Shown here piece by piece: positions 25,901-35,437 of a stretch of 64,000 bases of DNA. The translations under genes were made by a program, and so were the position numbers. Numbering within the stretch: position 1 is the stretch's first letter; each line of letters begins with the position of its first letter. The stretch covers positions 62,001-126,000 of the forward strand of contig JAEPQH010000005.1 in NCBI GenBank assembly GCA_017640605.1, in the 5' to 3' direction. The notes beneath the pieces were generated by a model. The model ran no database searches. It saw nothing but the letters and a program-made list of their open reading frames with translations, and was not told the DNA's origin. The DNA comes from Balneolaceae bacterium. Lineage in GTDB: Bacteria; Bacteroidota; Rhodothermia; Balneolales; Balneolaceae.

Positions 25901-26923
25901 ATGTCACATATTTCCACACGCAAAAAAGACCACGTTGATCTAACTATTACTGATCAAACCCAATACGGCATTTCAACCGGATTCGATCGATATTACTTCA
26001 ATCATAACGCACTTCCCGAAGTAAACTTCGATGAAATTTCTACGCAAGCAAGTTTACTCGGAAGAAGCTTTTCTTTTCCGTTGATGATTTCTTCTATGAC
26101 AGGCGGCTATTCCGATGCAGGCCCTGTAAATGCAATTATTGCAGAGTTTTGTGAAGAACATGACCTTCCGTTCGGTGTAGGGAGTCAACGCGCCATGTTG
26201 GTTGACGAAACTCAAATCGAGTCTTTTGCGGTAGCTAGAAAAAAAGCCCCGAATGCTTTTATCGCCGGTAATATTGGTGGAGCGCAGCTTATTGGCGGAC
26301 TAGATAAAAGTGAGTTAAAACTCATCATCGATACCATTCAAGCCGATGCAATGATTGTGCATCTTAATCCGCTGCAAGAAATGATGCAACCCGAGGGCGA
26401 TCGCAATTTTAAAGGGGTGTTAAGTGGTATTGAACAATTGGTAAAAGACGCATCAATTCCGGTAATTGCAAAGGAGACAGGAGCAGGGATTTCATCCTAC
26501 ACAGCAAAACGTTTATTGAATGCAGGTGTTCAAGCCATTGATGTAGCCGGGGCAGGTGGGACAAGCTGGGCAAAGGTTGAAAATCAACGAGAGGATAATG
26601 AGATAGCAAATTTCGAATTTGATGATTGGGGCGTTCCTACTACCGTTTGTTTACAGCAAATTTCAGCATTGCAATGGGAGCGAAGTTTTGAGCTTATCGC
26701 TTCCGGTGGGATTCGTTCGGCAAGCGACATTGCTAAGTCTTTGTGTCTGGGAGCTACTTTTTCGGCAACGGCTCAACCTATTATCAAAGCCATAAAAAAA
26801 GGCGGTGCGAAACAATTAGAAACCTATTTTGAGCATCTAAAACACACTTTTAAAACACTCATGTTATTGCTTGGGTGTTCATCCATTCAAGAAATGAATC
26901 GATCGCTATTAATTGAGAAATAA
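25901..26923 (+). CDS. fni: Type 2 isopentenyl-diphosphate delta-isomerase
   Basis: A 340-residue FMN-dependent IDI-2 that interconverts isopentenyl and dimethylallyl diphosphate. Typical features are the N-terminal RKKDHVDL, the flavin-site MISSMTGG, the GSQRAML loop, HLNPLQEMMQPEGD, and the phosphate-binding GGTSW and ASGGIRS motifs. It is followed 57 bp later by a polyprenyl synthase, forming an isoprenoid pair. Confidence 0.96.
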   Translation: MSHISTRKKDHVDLTITDQTQYGISTGFDRYYFNHNALPEVNFDEISTQASLLGRSFSFPLMISSMTGGYSDAGPVNAIIAEFCEEHDLPFGVGSQRAMLVDETQIESFAVARKKAPNAFIAGNIGGAQLIGGLDKSELKLIIDTIQADAMIVHLNPLQEMMQPEGDRNFKGVLSGIEQLVKDASIPVIAKETGAGISSYTAKRLLNAGVQAIDVAGAGGTSWAKVENQREDNEIANFEFDDWGVPTTVCLQQISALQWERSFELIASGGIRSASDIAKSLCLGATFSATAQPIIKAIKKGGAKQLETYFEHLKHTFKTLMLLLGCSSIQEMNRSLLIEK

Positions 26924-26980
26924 ATACTCAATACGTTAATATTATCAGTATCTTTAAAGCTGTTCTAAAGTATATATCGT

Positions 26981-27976
26981 TTGAAAAACCAAGATTTAAG
27001 AAGCCAGCTTTTACATCAGATAGAAGAGAAAATTCAGCGCATTGAATTTTCTAATGAACCCGCAAGTTTATACCAACCATATAAATACACTATGGATGGT
27101 GGTGGTAAACGTATACGCCCTTTGTTAACGATGCTTGCTGCTGGAATGTGTGGTGGATCGGTAGAAGCTTCGGTTCCGGCCGCTCTGGCAGTAGAAGTGC
27201 TCCATAATTTTACCTTGGTTCATGATGATATCATGGATTCGGCCGATACACGAAGAGGCAGACCAAGCGTGTTTAAAAAGTGGGACGAAAATGTAGCCAT
27301 TTTATCCGGCGATTTGATGTTTGCCGATGCCATGCGCTTCTTGCATCCTTATGGCGCTGATGAAAATTACTCCAAACAAGAGTATTTCGATTTAAACTCT
27401 ACCTTTTTGAACGCGATCGTTACTGTGTGCGAAGGTCAGGCCTTTGATATGGAGTTTGTAAATAGAGAGGATGTCACCCTTGACGAATACATTCGCATGA
27501 TCAGTGGTAAGACAGCAGCTCTTCTTGCAGCTTCGCTTAAAATGGGTGGAATTACTGCACATGCCACCACTGTACAGAAGGATGCATTATTTCAACTTGG
27601 TATGGAAATGGGGATTGCTTTTCAAATTCAAGATGACCTTTTAGACGCCACAGCTGATCCTGAGAAATTTGGTAAACGTCCAGGAGGAGATATTTTCGAA
27701 GGCAAGAAAACATATCTCACTATACTTGCGTTAGAACGAGCGAATGAGGAACAATCAAACATCATTACTTCTACTTTAGAGGCTTCAAATCCAGATGAAA
27801 AAAAGGTGGATGAAGTTCTTTCAATTATGAAAGAATTGAATGTGATGAATGATGTGGCCGAAATCTTACAAAATTACTATTCACATACTTATCAATTACT
27901 TGAACAATTTGAAGAAAACGAGTACAAGAAAGAACTCGAAAATCTGCTTATCTTCTTACAAAATCGTGATCACTAA
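26981..27976 (+). CDS. Polyprenyl diphosphate synthase (FPP/GGPP type)
   Basis: A 331-residue trans-prenyltransferase. The first Asp-rich motif is DDIMDSADTRRGRP and the second is DDLLD, both intact. KRIRPLL near the start and the GKTAALLAASLKMG segment are also family features. The start codon is TTG (26981-26983), with no better ATG nearby. Chain length is not certain. Small residues precede the first motif less clearly than in octaprenyl synthases, so a C15-C20 product is my guess. It works downstream of the neighbouring Fni enzyme. Confidence 0.92.
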   Translation: MKNQDLRSQLLHQIEEKIQRIEFSNEPASLYQPYKYTMDGGGKRIRPLLTMLAAGMCGGSVEASVPAALAVEVLHNFTLVHDDIMDSADTRRGRPSVFKKWDENVAILSGDLMFADAMRFLHPYGADENYSKQEYFDLNSTFLNAIVTVCEGQAFDMEFVNREDVTLDEYIRMISGKTAALLAASLKMGGITAHATTVQKDALFQLGMEMGIAFQIQDDLLDATADPEKFGKRPGGDIFEGKKTYLTILALERANEEQSNIITSTLEASNPDEKKVDEVLSIMKELNVMNDVAEILQNYYSHTYQLLEQFEENEYKKELENLLIFLQNRDH

Positions 27977-27995
27977 AGAGTTTACATCATCTACT

Positions 27996-28823
27996 ATGCG
28001 CTATTTATCTATCGCACTATTATCGCTAATCGTACTAACAGGCGCATGCCGAAACAAAGATCTTATTCGTCCGGGAGACCCTTTAAATGTTGCTTACGAT
28101 AAATCTCTAGCACTTTATGAAGCAGGTAAATACGACGATGCTGCTTATGGCTTCGATTTAGTTACCAGAATGGGTAGGGGGACAAACTTCTCGAAAGATG
28201 CGCAGTTTTACCTTGCTGAAAGTTATTACAATGATAATCAGTACATACTAGCGGCCTCAGAATATCAGCGATTTATCAGTTACTATCCGCGTGATGAAAA
28301 AAGACAGGAAGTGGAGTATAAACTAGCCATGTGTTATTACCAACAATCTCCCCGATATCGCTTGGACCAAACCCCAACTCGAAGAGCTATTGAATTATTT
28401 CAACTTTTCAACACAAAATACCCTGATAGTGAGTTGGTAGTAGAATCTGCCGAAAGAATCGATGAATTACGTAATAAACTAGCACGCAAAGCTTATGAAG
28501 CCGGTGAGTTTTACTTGCGAACCGACCGCTATCTAGCTTCAACCATTTATTTTGATCAGGTGATCGACCAGTATCCTGAATCTATTTGGGCTGAACGCGC
28601 TCTTCTGAAACAAATTGAAACCTATATTGTTTATGCAGACAACAGTATAGAATCGAAGCAAGCTGAGCGATATAACAACGCTATATCCAATTACGAAAAA
28701 TACTTACAGCTCTTTCCTCAAAGTAATAATCGAGCAGAAGCAGAAGCGCTTTATCTGGAAGCAGTGGATAAGTTAGCAGATGTTGATCCAACCGCTACCG
28801 GAGACTCTATTGGTAGCAACTAA
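27996..28823 (+). CDS. bamD: Outer-membrane assembly lipoprotein BamD
   Basis: A lipoprotein of 275 residues. The ATG at 27996 gives a short signal ending in LTGAC (lipid Cys16); the longer in-frame ORF starting at 27849 lies inside the upstream gene. Residues ~30-250 consist of TPR-like helical repeats (ALYEAGKYDDAAYGFDLV, QFYLAESYYNDNQY, EYQRFISYYPRD). This is the BamD fold, which works with BamA in folding beta-barrels. It overlaps nadD by 1 bp. Confidence 0.9.
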   Translation: MRYLSIALLSLIVLTGACRNKDLIRPGDPLNVAYDKSLALYEAGKYDDAAYGFDLVTRMGRGTNFSKDAQFYLAESYYNDNQYILAASEYQRFISYYPRDEKRQEVEYKLAMCYYQQSPRYRLDQTPTRRAIELFQLFNTKYPDSELVVESAERIDELRNKLARKAYEAGEFYLRTDRYLASTIYFDQVIDQYPESIWAERALLKQIETYIVYADNSIESKQAERYNNAISNYEKYLQLFPQSNNRAEAEALYLEAVDKLADVDPTATGDSIGSN

Positions 28824-29410
28824 TGGCTAATCGAATAGGATTGTTAGGTGGAACCTTCGATCCCGTTCATAACGGCCATATTTCAATTTTCAGATCATTT
28901 ACTGAATCTGATCTCATCGATCAATTGTGGGTTCTTTTAACACCCGATCCGCCTCACAAAGCAGATAAGAATCATGCGAAGTATAGCAATCGGATAGCGA
29001 TGCTGCATCTTGCTATTGAGGATTTGAGTGCGGTATCTATTTCTACCATCGAGCAAGAACTGCCTAAACCTTCCTACACCATCCAAACGATTCGGGCTTT
29101 AAAAGATAAACATCCAGATTTCGATTTTAGTTATTGCTTGGGTGGCGATAGCTTGCAGAACTTTCATTTATGGAAAAACTATGACCAAATATTGAACGAA
29201 GTTGATCTGTTAGTAGCAGAGCGACCGGAATTTCATCATCAAAATGTTTCTGAATCCATACTCAAAAAAACCTCGTTCATTGCTCATCAACCGGTTTCTG
29301 TGTCGTCTTCATTAATCCGAGAACGATTAAATGAAGGAAAATCAATTTCTGATTTGGTTCCTCAACAAGTGGAAGACTATATTCTCTCCGAAAAATTATA
29401 CTTCCAGTAA
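28823..29410 (+). CDS. nadD: Nicotinate-nucleotide adenylyltransferase
   Basis: A 195-residue NadD forming nicotinate adenine dinucleotide from NaMN and ATP in NAD synthesis. The nucleotidyltransferase motif GGTFDPVHNGH is at the start, and the SSSLIRERL version of the ISSTxIR motif is near the end. The substrate-pocket LGGDSLQNFHLWKNY is also standard. It starts within the bamD stop codon (TAATG), so the two are coupled. Confidence 0.95.
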   Translation: MANRIGLLGGTFDPVHNGHISIFRSFTESDLIDQLWVLLTPDPPHKADKNHAKYSNRIAMLHLAIEDLSAVSISTIEQELPKPSYTIQTIRALKDKHPDFDFSYCLGGDSLQNFHLWKNYDQILNEVDLLVAERPEFHHQNVSESILKKTSFIAHQPVSVSSSLIRERLNEGKSISDLVPQQVEDYILSEKLYFQ

Positions 29411-29419
29411 TTTCAGCTC

Positions 29420-30445
29420 ATGAGCATATCAAGACGCCAATCTATTCAGCTATTAGGGACAACTATAGTGGGGATTCCATCCATCATTCATGGTTTATCA
29501 AAATCAGAGAATCTTTCTAAACGACACGTAATCCCAAAAGCATTACCAAAAAACGCAACTCTCGGATTAGTGGCTCCAGCCAGCCCAATTTATTCGAAAA
29601 CTGAATTTGATCAGATGATTGTCGATCTAAACGACTTAGGCTATAACTTAGTTTTAGGCAATCATGTAGATGATCGTTACGGATATTTGGCAGGCAAAGA
29701 TGAAGATAGAGTGGAAGATCTACATCAAATGTTCAGCAATCCTGCAATTGATGGAATCTTATGTATAAGAGGAGGTTATGGAAGTAATCGAATTCTAGAA
29801 TTAATTGATTTCAATTTGATTGCAGCCAATCCAAAACCCTTTATTGGCTTCAGTGACATCACCAGCTTACACATGGCCATTTATAAAAATACGGGCTTAA
29901 TTACTTTTCATGGACCGGTTGGGAAATCCAGTTGGCCGGAGTACACAAGAAATTCTTGGGTAGATGTGCTGCAAGATGCGAAAAATCCTCTTTATGAAAT
30001 CCCATCAGAACAGAAAGATGCTGCATACACCATCAATTCAGGGAAATCTACCGGTATTTTACTCGGTGGAAATTTAACGGTTCTTACTTCCTTGTTGGGT
30101 TCCGATTATTTACCGTCCTTCGACAATGCCATTCTGTTTTTGGAGGATGTGGGGGAGGATATTTATCGCGTGGATCGGATGTTTTCTCAGCTTAAACTCT
30201 CTGGTATCCTAAATAAAATAAATGGTTTAGCTTTTGGTAAGTGTACTAATTGTGATGAATCAGCGAATGGATTGAGTTTACAGCAAGTATTTGATGACTA
30301 TTTATCAGACTTAGAGATACCAGCTTTTTATGGAGCTATGATAAGTCATGAGGAACTTAATCTAACGATTCCCGTTGGAGTACAGGCTACCATCGATGGA
30401 GATGCAAAAACCATTGAATTACTTGAGCCTGGTACACTCAAATAA
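29420..30445 (+). CDS. LD-carboxypeptidase family protein (peptidase S66) with Tat-like signal
   Basis: A 341-residue S66 peptidase, the family of LdcA and MccF, which cut D- or L-amino-acid ends from muropeptides or peptide antibiotics. The nucleophile Ser is expected in CIRGGYGSNRIL. The N-terminus SRRQSIQLLGTTIVGIPSI resembles a twin-arginine signal, suggesting export, which is unusual for cytoplasmic LdcA. It is followed by DUF5686 on the same strand. Confidence 0.88.
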   Translation: MSISRRQSIQLLGTTIVGIPSIIHGLSKSENLSKRHVIPKALPKNATLGLVAPASPIYSKTEFDQMIVDLNDLGYNLVLGNHVDDRYGYLAGKDEDRVEDLHQMFSNPAIDGILCIRGGYGSNRILELIDFNLIAANPKPFIGFSDITSLHMAIYKNTGLITFHGPVGKSSWPEYTRNSWVDVLQDAKNPLYEIPSEQKDAAYTINSGKSTGILLGGNLTVLTSLLGSDYLPSFDNAILFLEDVGEDIYRVDRMFSQLKLSGILNKINGLAFGKCTNCDESANGLSLQQVFDDYLSDLEIPAFYGAMISHEELNLTIPVGVQATIDGDAKTIELLEPGTLK

Positions 30446-30472
30446 GTAGAACTTCATTTTAACGGCTATTCT

Positions 30473-32899
30473 TTGGGACGGATTTTTTATTTCACGTGGT
30501 TAAGCATACTTGCAGGGTGCATAGCAACCGGTTTTAGTGCGCAAAGTATTGCTCAAAGAGCATCAATTTCCGGGGTGATTTTAGATGCAGAATCCGGCGA
30601 AACAATTCCTTTGGTTAACATTGTGAAAGAGGGCACAACCATCGGTACCAATAGCGATGAAAATGGATTGTTCGAACTTGAATTAGGTCCGGGTATTCAT
30701 ACTCTTCAGTTTTCATCCATGATTTATGTAGATACCTTAATCCAAGTTCGATTAGCTCCCCTAGAACAAAAAAATTTGACACTGCAGTTACAAGAAGATC
30801 GGCTGGTTTTGGGAGAAATTGTGGTTAGTGCCGATCGAGTAACTCGAATGGTTCAACAACTGGCCGTTTTCAGAGAGCAGCAAAATGAGGGTTTAACTTC
30901 CTATCGAGCCGACGTTTATAAGCTGGCAATACTGGGCACACAAGATTCTGAAATAGATTCTGTAGCACCTATTGCATTCTCGGAGCGAGTATCAGAAATA
31001 AAACATGTGATTTCACCGGAGAGATTCTCGGAAACTACGGTAGCTAATCGATCGAGTAAGAATTTTTTTAGCGAATACGATTTCTTCTCAACCGGAGGAC
31101 CTCCTCTAAATCTTAATCAGGAACTAGTACCACTTAGTATTCTCTCTGAAGATATTACGGTAATTGGTCCGATTTCTAAGAGAGCTGGAAGGTTTTATTA
31201 TTTAAGTGATCAAACCGCTGACTCCACGTGGCCTTCCGGTACCATTGAAATAAGTTTTACTCCAAAAAATAACAATCGGCCTTTGTTTGAAGGTAGCGTT
31301 TGGGTGCAGCAAAGTACGAATTCAATTCTTGGAATTGATGTGCGCTTAAACGACTACGCCAGTACCAATACAGGCTTATTTAGCATACAAAATCTACGCT
31401 ATAAACAGAGTTATATGAAAGTTGGTGACTTTTGGTTACCTGAAAACACCAAACTTTCGGCAACTTTAGATTTTCTCGCATCAGCCAAACCCATTCAATA
31501 TTTAGATGAGTGGGCATGGTCGGGACATGAAGTGAATCCAAAACTTTCGTTGGGTGCACTCGATTTAAATACTTCGGTAATGGTAGCAGGTTCTCATCGT
31601 AAAAGTGGCACTTATTGGGACAGTGTTTCAACCGCTGCTGCTAACGATAACCTCAGCTATCTGGATAAAGCAAAAACGTACACCGAAAAGAATCGTACAC
31701 TTCGACTTGGTATGAGCGTGATGAGTAATTTCTTTCGATTACCATACGAATTAGAACGTTTCTATCTCACCAATATCAGCGATATTTATCGATTTAACCG
31801 TGTAGAAGGGCATACACTTGGGCTGGGAATCCGAACGCCCGTACATCCAAATTATCAATATCGTGCGGTTACAGCCTATAGTTTCGGGCAAAAAGATTGG
31901 ACCTATACATTATCAGGACTTCAATTTATTCCGGGAACAGCCTTTGCACCGGAAATAATTGTTCAAAAAGACGTTGTGCAGCAATATCAGGATTACGAAT
32001 ACAATCGTACTCCACTCGATTTCTTCGAATTCAGACATACTCTGGCTCAATTACTCGATAGCGAACCTGTGAACAATTATTTCTTACGAAAAGGGATCGC
32101 ATCCGGTTTTCGATATCGCTTTGATATAGAATCGTTTTTCCGTGTGCTCTATCTTAATGAAAGTCATTCTGCCTTACTGACAACAACGAATAAGAATTTA
32201 TTGGGACAGTCTGAACTTATGGGATCTATACCCAATAATGACCCGATTTATCCGATGCAAAATGGATCTTTAACCGGAGTATCATTCCATTTACATCATG
32301 ACACCAGAAAATACCTACGAACTCAGTTTCTAAGAGATTATAACATCAGAGATTTCGGCTGGCTGGGAGATGTAGTTTGGGAGATGGGTACATCAAACTG
32401 GGGCGGAGATTTTGATTTTCATCGATATAGATTGGGATTGAAGTTTAACATCCCTGTATTTAGTTCTCACTTTATCCAAACAGATATAATAGCTGGCGCT
32501 TCGAGTGATGGCACGCCTTCGCAGCGCTTGTTTACTTACAATGGATTTGTGCTAGATGATTATGTACGCGAACGCCCATTTAATACCGTGAGTTTTCGGG
32601 AACCGATTGGCCACAGAGTTTCTGTATTAAGGCTGAAGTACAAATTCGGTAGTTCGCTAACTCGAAAATCTCCTTTACCACTTTTGCAAAAGAGTGGAAT
32701 TCATTTAGCCACCTTTCTAACCGTTGGTACAATCGACGATAAAGCTAGTTTAGAGCCTTTATTACCATACTCTAATTCTAAAACACAAGCTGAGATAGGT
32801 ATTGCAGCTTTTAAGATCTTCGGTTTCTTATACGCGGAATTTAGTCAGCGAATTGCGGGAGATTATGGCAATTCAGTTGGCTTTCAAATTCTTTTCTAA
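30473..32899 (+). CDS. DUF5686 / carboxypeptidase-regulatory-like outer-membrane protein
   Basis: An 808-residue protein with a TTG start (30473-30475) and a signal peptide ending near GFSAQSIAQ. Residues ~32-115 are a CarboxypepD_reg-like beta-sandwich (SGVILDAESGETIPLVNIV, EDRLVLGEIVVSADR). This domain is common at the N-terminus of SusC/TonB-dependent receptors and DUF5686 proteins. The rest is beta-rich and ends VGFQILF, as for an outer-membrane barrel. No plug domain is evident, so DUF5686 fits better than a TonB receptor. Its stop overlaps that of the convergent downstream gene by 4 bp. Confidence 0.78.
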   Translation: MGRIFYFTWLSILAGCIATGFSAQSIAQRASISGVILDAESGETIPLVNIVKEGTTIGTNSDENGLFELELGPGIHTLQFSSMIYVDTLIQVRLAPLEQKNLTLQLQEDRLVLGEIVVSADRVTRMVQQLAVFREQQNEGLTSYRADVYKLAILGTQDSEIDSVAPIAFSERVSEIKHVISPERFSETTVANRSSKNFFSEYDFFSTGGPPLNLNQELVPLSILSEDITVIGPISKRAGRFYYLSDQTADSTWPSGTIEISFTPKNNNRPLFEGSVWVQQSTNSILGIDVRLNDYASTNTGLFSIQNLRYKQSYMKVGDFWLPENTKLSATLDFLASAKPIQYLDEWAWSGHEVNPKLSLGALDLNTSVMVAGSHRKSGTYWDSVSTAAANDNLSYLDKAKTYTEKNRTLRLGMSVMSNFFRLPYELERFYLTNISDIYRFNRVEGHTLGLGIRTPVHPNYQYRAVTAYSFGQKDWTYTLSGLQFIPGTAFAPEIIVQKDVVQQYQDYEYNRTPLDFFEFRHTLAQLLDSEPVNNYFLRKGIASGFRYRFDIESFFRVLYLNESHSALLTTTNKNLLGQSELMGSIPNNDPIYPMQNGSLTGVSFHLHHDTRKYLRTQFLRDYNIRDFGWLGDVVWEMGTSNWGGDFDFHRYRLGLKFNIPVFSSHFIQTDIIAGASSDGTPSQRLFTYNGFVLDDYVRERPFNTVSFREPIGHRVSVLRLKYKFGSSLTRKSPLPLLQKSGIHLATFLTVGTIDDKASLEPLLPYSNSKTQAEIGIAAFKIFGFLYAEFSQRIAGDYGNSVGFQILF

Positions 32900-33975
32900 T
32901 ACAGTTGATAAGGCGCACCTGAACCAAATTGCGAAATCACTTCACCGGTTTTAGTTACATATTCACGCATGAGATTGGCAGTCAAGCAAGAATGTATGGG
33001 ATAAAACTCAAGCACATCCCCAACTGAGATTAGCTCTATTGTTGATTTTGAACATGAAACTATACCATGTTCTTGTGAAAGTGATTTTATATAGGATGGA
33101 GAATTACTCTGACAATCATCCACTAAAACCCCATAAATCGGCTCATTATCATTGTTTAGGATGAAATCCTTCGAAAAATGAACCGCTCCACCATGAATTA
33201 AAACTTCATTTCGTTGCTCGTATTTAGCAACTACTTCGCAATGCATAGTAACGGCTATTTCTTCTGGGTTACACGAACCGATGTGGTATTGCATCCAATC
33301 ATAGAACGCAAAATTACCAGGACTAATCTGATCAATTCCGTCAAAATGTTCGAGTATTGAACAGGAGGGAGTATCCCCAAAACAAATCTTTCCTCCGAAA
33401 GTTTGCTTTAAATTGCCTAGGCTTGCGAAAATGGGCTCGATAAGTGATTTAACAGCATCTTTTGATCTACATTTATAAGTATGTCCACAGTGTGTATAAA
33501 AGCCCTCAAATGTTAAGTTTTTGCACGACTCAAGGGTAGACTTGAGTTCTTTGATAGCATCAAAATCATCGAATGCTAATCCACTACGACCATAACCTGG
33601 GTCAATTTCTATATACACAGAAACAGGGGAGTTCAACTTGGAATCGAGCTTTTTTGCTACTTCCGAATCCGTCAAAAGCAAGGTTAACGAGCAATTTTGA
33701 AGCAGTTTGTTATACAATGGTGCAAACGAAACACTAGCCGGGAAAGCAATGGTAATATCTTTCCAACCATGAGATGAGAAATAGTCGGCCATATAAACTG
33801 AAGATACGGTAATCCCTTTAACTCCTTGCTCTTTATACAATTGACCAATCTGTTTAGATTGATGCGTTTTAAAATGAGGGCGAAAATCTAAACTATTTTG
33901 AACAGCTTTAGATACCATTTTTTTAATGTTGGCTTCAACTTTCTCTGTATCAATACTTAAATATGGTAGACGCAT
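32896..33975 (-). CDS. PLP-dependent D-serine dehydratase / D-threonine aldolase-like enzyme
   Basis: A 359-residue fold-type III PLP enzyme. The lysine is expected to be Lys36 in FRPHFKTHQS. An alanine-racemase-like barrel follows (IEIDPGYGRSG, FEGFYTHCGHTY, PSCSILEHFD). The C-terminal beta-domain keeps His328 and Cys330 in YPIHSCLTANL, the metal ligands of DSD1-type D-serine dehydratase and D-threonine aldolase. It should act on a beta-hydroxy D-amino acid; which one is not settled. It is a single minus-strand gene. Confidence 0.88.
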   Translation of the reverse strand: MRLPYLSIDTEKVEANIKKMVSKAVQNSLDFRPHFKTHQSKQIGQLYKEQGVKGITVSSVYMADYFSSHGWKDITIAFPASVSFAPLYNKLLQNCSLTLLLTDSEVAKKLDSKLNSPVSVYIEIDPGYGRSGLAFDDFDAIKELKSTLESCKNLTFEGFYTHCGHTYKCRSKDAVKSLIEPIFASLGNLKQTFGGKICFGDTPSCSILEHFDGIDQISPGNFAFYDWMQYHIGSCNPEEIAVTMHCEVVAKYEQRNEVLIHGGAVHFSKDFILNNDNEPIYGVLVDDCQSNSPSYIKSLSQEHGIVSCSKSTIELISVGDVLEFYPIHSCLTANLMREYVTKTGEVISQFGSGAPYQLY

Positions 33976-34047
33976 GTGGATTTTTTTTCGAATGATATAA
34001 AATTATCCTCATTGTTATGAGATAGTGCATAATTAGAGTTATTTTTG

Positions 34048-34503
34048 ATGCGATCAATGAAGAAGATGAAACGACATACATTAGGAAGAACAGAACGCGT
34101 AGACTTACCTCTCTGGAACATAGAAAATATCGAAGCTAAGATAGATACGGGTGCATTCACTTCGAGTGTGCATTGCCACCACATCGAAGAAGTTCACAAA
34201 AGTGGAGCTACTTTTATTCAATTCAATTTATTAGATCCGGAACATCCTGCGTATAACGAGCAATTATTTGTATTTCCCATTCATGATAAGCGAGAAGTAA
34301 AAAGCTCTAATGGACAAAGGGAGCTACGTTACTTTGTGAAAACTAAAATTCTGCTTTTTGAGCATGAATACGATATTGAGCTATCACTTACTGATCGTTC
34401 AGAAATGAAGTTTCCTATCCTAATTGGTAGAAAATTTATTCGAAGAAATCATTTTCTGGTTGATGTAACCAAGAAAAATCAATCACTAAAACAAAGAAGT
34501 TAA
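34048..34503 (+). CDS. Retropepsin-like aspartic protease of the RimK-associated family (PF05618)
   Basis: A ~151-residue protein. The aspartic-protease signature is KIDTGAFTSSVH, and the family C-terminal block is FPILIGRKFIRRNHFLVDV. These proteins were once called ATP-dependent zinc proteases but have a retropepsin fold. The exact start is uncertain: in-frame TTG 34045, ATG 34048, ATG 34057 and ATG 34066 all precede KRHTLGRTE. It lies 4 bp before rimK, and the two families are repeatedly found together. Confidence 0.85.
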   Translation: MRSMKKMKRHTLGRTERVDLPLWNIENIEAKIDTGAFTSSVHCHHIEEVHKSGATFIQFNLLDPEHPAYNEQLFVFPIHDKREVKSSNGQRELRYFVKTKILLFEHEYDIELSLTDRSEMKFPILIGRKFIRRNHFLVDVTKKNQSLKQRS

Positions 34504-34507
34504 CAGA

Positions 34508-35437
34508 GTGCAGCTTACCATAGGTATTTTATCAAGAAACGCAGCTTTATATTCCACTAAACGGTTAGTAGAGGCCATCGAAAAGGCCGGACATACCCCA
34601 AAAGTAATCGATCATTTAAAATGTGATATCGTTATTGAGCAGGATAATCCGACGATTTACTACAATAAAGAAAACTTAGACTATGTGGATGCAGTAATCC
34701 CGAGGATTGGTGCTTCGGTAACATTTTACGGTACAGCGGTGGTTCGTCAATTCGAAATGATGAATACCTTTACAGCGGTTCAAAGTCAGGCCTTGGTGCG
34801 TTCCCGTGATAAATTGAGAAGTTTACAAATATTGGCAAGTTCCGGAGTTGGTCTGCCTAAAACAGTATTTACCAATTACTCGAAAGAGGTAAACAAACTG
34901 ATCGAATCGGTAGGTGGAGCTCCTCTAATCGTTAAATTATTAGAGGGAACTCAAGGTTATGGGGTAGTTTTAGCACCCACCAAAAAAGCGGCTCAATCCA
35001 TTATTGAAGCCTTTCACAGCATGAAAGCACGAGTTATTGTTCAGGAATATATTGAAGAGTCGAAAGGAGCCGATATTCGAGCATTTGTTGTAGATGGGAA
35101 AGTAGTTGGAGCCATGAAAAGGCAGGGCAAAGAAGGTGAGTTTCGTTCAAATCTACATCAAGGAGGTAGTGGATCCTTAATCAAACTCTCAAAAGTTGAA
35201 CGAGAAGCCGCATTAACTGCTGCCCGAGCTATGGGTTTACCAATTGCCGGAGTTGATATGTTGCAATCGGAGCGGGGACCATTAATATTGGAAGTGAATT
35301 CTTCTCCAGGACTTCAAGGAATCGAACTAACTACAAAAAAAGACATTGCTTCAAGTATTGTAAGATATGTTGTTAAGCAAACTGAAGCGATGAAATCGAA
35401 GTCTACTAAACGTCGTAAAATTAAAAGTAATGCCTGA
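34508..35437 (+). CDS. rimK: RimK-type ATP-grasp alpha-L-glutamate ligase
   Basis: A 309-residue RimK with a GTG start (34508-34510). The N-terminal IGILSRNAALYSTKRLVEA domain is followed by an ATP-grasp fold: LIVKLLEGTQGYGVVLAPT, IVQEYIEES-x-GADIRAFVV, RSNLHQGGSGSLI, and the metal-binding ILEVNSSPGLQGIE. RimK adds glutamates to the C-terminus of ribosomal protein S6 or makes poly-glutamate. It overlaps the next gene by 8 bp. Confidence 0.93.
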   Translation: MQLTIGILSRNAALYSTKRLVEAIEKAGHTPKVIDHLKCDIVIEQDNPTIYYNKENLDYVDAVIPRIGASVTFYGTAVVRQFEMMNTFTAVQSQALVRSRDKLRSLQILASSGVGLPKTVFTNYSKEVNKLIESVGGAPLIVKLLEGTQGYGVVLAPTKKAAQSIIEAFHSMKARVIVQEYIEESKGADIRAFVVDGKVVGAMKRQGKEGEFRSNLHQGGSGSLIKLSKVEREAALTAARAMGLPIAGVDMLQSERGPLILEVNSSPGLQGIELTTKKDIASSIVRYVVKQTEAMKSKSTKRRKIKSNA